Assembly (NCBI GenBank): GCA_018240865.1
Contig: JAFEEY010000035.1
Location: forward strand, 1 to 38,402
DNA from: Pseudomonadota bacterium
GTDB taxonomy: Bacteria; Pseudomonadota; Alphaproteobacteria; Sphingomonadales; Sphingomonadaceae
DNA length: 38,402 bases
Direction: 5' to 3'
Shown: positions 35,379-38,402 of the stretch, in pieces
Layout: every line of letters begins with the position of its first letter
Position numbering within the stretch: the stretch's first letter is position 1
Made by a program: the position numbers and the translations under genes
Notes under the pieces: model-generated
The model's input: the letters and a program-made list of their open reading frames with translations, nothing else
The model's database searches: none
What the model was told of the DNA's origin: nothing

Positions 35379-35394
35379 TGTCCCAAATGGGATA
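35379..35394. repeat. Imperfect TGTCCCAAATGGGATA palindrome at the RHS fragment 5' edge
   Basis: This 16-base near-palindrome matches the 34791-34807 palindrome except for one fewer central A and a C-to-T change. It lies about 33 bases outside the recognisable RHS codons. From 35347 to 35675 no gene is supported; the stretch holds this site, short direct repeats around 35450 (AAAGTCACG twice) and the repeat array below. Confidence 0.45.
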
Positions 35395-35606
35395 TATTCG
35401 GCGAATGTTCACGAAAGGTCGCACTGGCCAAGGGATCAGGCACGGCGGCGGAAAGTCACGAAAGTCACGCCATGCACGGTGTGAAGGTGCGGCTCGCGCG
35501 GGCGGCGGCGCGATTGGGTAGCGGACGATTTTAAAGAGCCGCCGCAAGGCTGGCACAAGTGCGGCGATGTAGGACAGGGAAATCGGGCAGCTGTTTAGGG
35601 GTTATT

Positions 35607-35662
35607 GCACGTGTCACCGTAACCTAACCCGCACGTGTCACCGTAACCCTGTCACCGTAACC
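35607..35662. repeat. Three direct repeats containing GTCACCGTAACC
   Basis: The 18-base unit GCACGTGTCACCGTAACC occurs at 35607-35624 and exactly again at 35631-35648. The core GTCACCGTAACC occurs a third time at 35651-35662. A fourth copy of the core, inverted, lies at 34919-34930. The array begins 14 bases beyond the 3' end of the candidate immunity gene. It could be a protein-binding array, a REP-like element or a recombination end. Confidence 0.75.
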
Positions 35663-35675
35663 CCTAACTCGCGCG

Positions 35676-36260
35676 CTATCGGTCATTATCGGCCCACTTG
35701 GCGAGACGGTCCCGCACGATATCCGGCAACATACCGGGGCACTTTGCATCGAGCTGGCGAAGCAACGGAGCCAGTTCCTTGTCGCGCAGCGCCAGCGAGT
35801 AAAGCCAGATATGCCGCTCGTCATATTCATCGACCGTGCCCTTGGCGGTCAGGCGGAGCAGCTGGAATGGAAGCAGGAAGGACTTGGCGGCCGGATCGTT
35901 GACCGTCAGCGCGTCCATGCTGCCGATCTCGTCATATGCGAGGCTACGCCAAGGCAAGCGTGCCAGCCATGGCCTGCGCCAACTTGGAGGCCTGAAGCTC
36001 TGCGGTCGCATATAAACCCGCTGCTCATCCCACGCCAGTTTCAGACCGGTGCCGTTGGTGTACAAGAACAACCATGGACCACCGATACCAAGTAATACCG
36101 TAGCCGCTAAACCGTATAGGCCATCGTACAGACCGCCCACGCCGCCATAAAGTATAAGAGGCAACCCGATGACCGATATGATCAACAGCGGCCCCGGTAT
36201 CCTTTCATGCAACCAAATAGCCTGCGCAGACGGATAATTCGGGTCGGGCCGCGTCATCAC
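35676..36260 (-). CDS. Candidate immunity protein, membrane-anchored
   Basis: The 194-residue protein overlaps the toxin stop by 4 bases (ATGA). Residues about 22-70 hold two hydrophobic helices (PLLIISVIGLPLILYGGVGG, then LAATVLLGIGGPWLFLYTNG). The rest is a soluble domain, probably cytoplasmic, with WRSLAYDEIGSMDALTVNDP and YDERHIWLYSLALRDKELAP, reminiscent of small PH-like immunity domains, though I do not recognise a family. Base composition is lower in GC than the flagellar genes (28 of 60 G+C at 36061-36120, against 40 of 60 at 30301-30360), a sign of separate acquisition. Its role as antidote is inferred from coupling to the toxin. Confidence 0.6.
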   Translation of the reverse strand: MMTRPDPNYPSAQAIWLHERIPGPLLIISVIGLPLILYGGVGGLYDGLYGLAATVLLGIGGPWLFLYTNGTGLKLAWDEQRVYMRPQSFRPPSWRRPWLARLPWRSLAYDEIGSMDALTVNDPAAKSFLLPFQLLRLTAKGTVDEYDERHIWLYSLALRDKELAPLLRQLDAKCPGMLPDIVRDRLAKWADNDR

Positions 36261-38402
36261 CTCCCTACTCGCTGCCGCGCGCCGTCAATCAGCGTTCCGA
36301 CCGCCTGCTGGCCGGACCCTACAACAGCGTTGGCGGCGCCAGCGTTCACGGGATAGCGCAGCCGCATTTGAACGATATCGCCGCTGTTCAATCTGGTGTT
36401 CAGACCTTGGTAGATGCTGAGGCTGTCATTTCTGCCAGCAGTGCCGACCAACGTGCTACGCACTTCCAACGGAGTCACAGCACCAAGCCCGCCTCCTAAT
36501 CCAATCGCCAAGCCAAGCTGGCTGAGGCTGACTTGCGAACGATCGCCGCCAGTAGTTACCAACTGACCGGCAAAGTCACCCACGCCACCTGAGAACGCAC
36601 CCAACGCCACCGCCTGCACCCGAGTGCTGACCGCACGTCCCAACACCGTGTTGGGCAGGAGCCGCAAGCCCGTTCCGCCGAGCCCACCGCCCAGGATGGC
36701 CGCCGTGTAACCGCCCCCCGTGTCCTGGAGGCCGAACGTGCGGTTCTTGCTGAACTCGAAACCCGCGCCAAAGGTGCCGCCCGTGACAAAACCGGCGGTG
36801 CCCGATGCAATCGTGCTGGCCGTTCCACCAACGTAGAAGCCTCCAAAATAACCAGCTGCCAGAGACGCCGCTACCGCTCCTCCGGCAATAAGGGCAGGCC
36901 CGCCAATCCCTGCGAACAACAGCTTGTTCACCTCGCCGTCGGCGACGGCGTTCCATTGTTCGATCATGCGCGCGTTGGTGGCCAAGGACTCTTTGATAGC
37001 TCCATAAACATTGGCGTCAAACTCGCCGCGCGCATAGGCTGCCTCAAGCCCCGTCGTACGTCTGTTGAGCTCGAACTCGGTCGCGGCCCATCCGGCGACT
37101 TCGGGAACACCATTGGCTTTGCCATCCATGAGGTCGAAGGCCCTGTACCCGGTAGGCGTCGTCGGGTTCGCCGCGCTCGCCTGTGCTGCCAGACTCTGGA
37201 CGATCTGCTCCTTCCGCCGGGCGGCGGCATAGCCCACGCCGCCGATCTGTATATCGGCATCCATGAGTGCGGCCGTCACCTGGGGAAAATAATCGACATA
37301 ATCTGGGCTATCCGTCGAACGGCGTGCTGTTACCACGATGTCCTCGGTGGCTGAGCCGGTTCCCTCGGTATTGCCCGCATTGTCCGGGCTTTCCGGCGCC
37401 GCATCGATGCTGCCTTTGGCGCCTTGATAGGTGCGCGTTGATGGCTTGCCCTTGATGGCATCGCCGGCGATGCCGCCGGCGACGGCATTGCCGATCGTGC
37501 TGCCGATCACGTCTGGCAGGGCGGCGAGGATGTTGTCGCCGAAGCTGGTGCCGGTGACGAGGCTGCGGGTGGCGGCGTTGGCGATCGCGCCGGCCGCGCC
37601 GGAGATGGCGCTGGCGCCGATATTGTGCGCCGACGGATCGGTGGTCACATCACCAAGCTTGAGCGATCGGCCGATTGCGCCGCCGACGCCCGCGCCGATG
37701 CCCGCCGCCGCGACGCCCGCCCAGCTGAACCGGTGCTGCAGGCCCGTCGCCACCGCGATGCCCTGCGTCACAGCACTGCTCGCGGCGCCGCGCACCACGT
37801 CGGTCGCGAGCTTCGAGCCGCCGATCGCGCCTTGCGGAAGCAGCTTGCCCGCCGCCCCGCCGACCGCGCCGCTGAGCGCCGCGAGGCCCACGGCCTTGAA
37901 GCTGAACTTGTCCTGGATGCCGGTCGCGACCCCCACTGTCTGGCTGGCGACGCTGCCCGCCGCGCCAGCGATCGCACCGGCCGCGATCGTGCTACCGAGC
38001 GAGCCTCCCGCCAGTGCCGCACCCTGCGCCGTCAGCGCGCCATAGGTCACCGCCGTGACCGCTACGGCAATGACCACCAGCAAGATCTTCCCGAATACGC
38101 CGCAGCCGCCATGATGCGCGGGCGCTGGCGCCGGATACAGCGGCGTCGGTGTCGCGTCGCCTATGAACCGGCCGGCGTCGTAGGGCTTGTAGGTCTCCGC
38201 GTTCTGGTGGGAGCGCCAGACGCCCGAGGGGATGGTGAGGCTCTGGCCTTCGGTTAGCTCGGCGTTCGCGCCGAGCCCGTTGGCTTCCGCGATTTTGTAC
38301 CACAGGTCCGCGTCGCCCCAGAGCGTCTGCGCGACCCCGCGCAGCGTCTCGCCGGCATGGACCGTGTAGCCGCCCGAGACGTCGCCGCGCCTCGGATCGA
38401 AC
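36257..38402 (-). CDS. LysM/Rhs-type polymorphic toxin, C-terminal part (cut by window end)
   Basis: The frame is open from the window edge, so at least 714 residues are visible and an N-terminal Rhs or similar shell probably lies beyond. Near the cut end is a LysM domain (GGYTVHAGETLRGVAQTLWG, then ADLWYKIAEANGLG). Next come a proline-rich linker, a hydrophobic helix (ILLVVIAVAVTAVTYGALTA), two ~65-residue Gly/Ala-rich repeats and FGDNILAALPDVIGSTIGNA, familiar from sphingomonad polymorphic toxins. EDIVVTARR at 37319-37345 resembles a TonB box. The last ~350 residues form the variable tip, with glycine-zipper-like segments but no recognised catalytic motif. A membrane-active toxin is possible. 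The overlapping downstream gene is the likely antidote. Confidence 0.75.
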   Translation of the reverse strand, partial: FDPRRGDVSGGYTVHAGETLRGVAQTLWGDADLWYKIAEANGLGANAELTEGQSLTIPSGVWRSHQNAETYKPYDAGRFIGDATPTPLYPAPAPAHHGGCGVFGKILLVVIAVAVTAVTYGALTAQGAALAGGSLGSTIAAGAIAGAAGSVASQTVGVATGIQDKFSFKAVGLAALSGAVGGAAGKLLPQGAIGGSKLATDVVRGAASSAVTQGIAVATGLQHRFSWAGVAAAGIGAGVGGAIGRSLKLGDVTTDPSAHNIGASAISGAAGAIANAATRSLVTGTSFGDNILAALPDVIGSTIGNAVAGGIAGDAIKGKPSTRTYQGAKGSIDAAPESPDNAGNTEGTGSATEDIVVTARRSTDSPDYVDYFPQVTAALMDADIQIGGVGYAAARRKEQIVQSLAAQASAANPTTPTGYRAFDLMDGKANGVPEVAGWAATEFELNRRTTGLEAAYARGEFDANVYGAIKESLATNARMIEQWNAVADGEVNKLLFAGIGGPALIAGGAVAASLAAGYFGGFYVGGTASTIASGTAGFVTGGTFGAGFEFSKNRTFGLQDTGGGYTAAILGGGLGGTGLRLLPNTVLGRAVSTRVQAVALGAFSGGVGDFAGQLVTTGGDRSQVSLSQLGLAIGLGGGLGAVTPLEVRSTLVGTAGRNDSLSIYQGLNTRLNSGDIVQMRLRYPVNAGAANAVVGSGQQAVGTLIDGARQRVGR

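Overview
The window is GC-rich DNA, most likely from an alphaproteobacterium of the sphingomonad type. This is inferred from the style of the genes (divergent flagellar proteins, an Rhs/LysM toxin, DUF1778-GNAT modules, a GH47-GH92 pair), not from any marker gene. Coding density is very high, and many genes overlap their neighbour by 1-4 bases.

Layout. (1) 1-4227, plus strand: a sugar-transporter tail, a GH47 and a GH92 alpha-mannosidase coupled by TGATG overlaps, closed by a hairpin terminator. This looks like part of a mannoside or N-glycan utilisation operon. (2) 4234-9767: catalase-peroxidase katG on the minus strand, divergent from a MarR regulator that leads an EmrA/EmrB-type drug-efflux operon. 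(3) 9792-14681: a decayed conjugative or mobilisable element. It begins at the 3' part of a tRNA-Thr gene, an attachment-site scar, which abuts a beheaded relaxase. After that come a GNAT/DUF1778 toxin-antitoxin pair, a frameshifted VirD4/TraG coupling protein, a ribbon-helix-helix protein, and a second DUF1778/GNAT pair whose toxin is also frameshifted. No integrase, relaxase catalytic domain or mating-pore genes are visible.

(4) 14845-34772, minus strand: one compact flagellar gene train of about 20 kb. Reading downstream from 34772 the order is TPR protein, fliQ, fliR, flhB, flhA, flgF, flgG, flgA, flgH, flgI, flgB, flgC, fliE, fliF, a 117-aa unknown, fliH, fliI, fliJ, fliK-like, flgD, flgE, fliM-like, fliN, fliO, fliP, fliA-type sigma factor, TPR protein, unknown. 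It encodes the export gate, ATPase, MS ring, rod, P and L rings and hook. It lacks flagellin, cap, hook-filament junction, stator and a recognisable FliG, and several parts are reduced: a short FliF, a FliM without the CheY-binding N-terminus, a FlgH without a lipobox and a short FliK. It is either a divergent second flagellar system or a flagellum-derived hook-basal-body export device.

(5) 34773-38402: a repeat-rich intergenic region with an orphan RHS fragment, followed upstream by a membrane-anchored candidate immunity gene that overlaps the 3' end of a large LysM/Rhs-type polymorphic toxin cut by the window edge. The toxin carries a TonB-box/plug-like DIVVTARR motif just before its variable C-terminal region. 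That toxin-immunity locus and the motor-poor flagellar cluster are the most interesting parts of the window.
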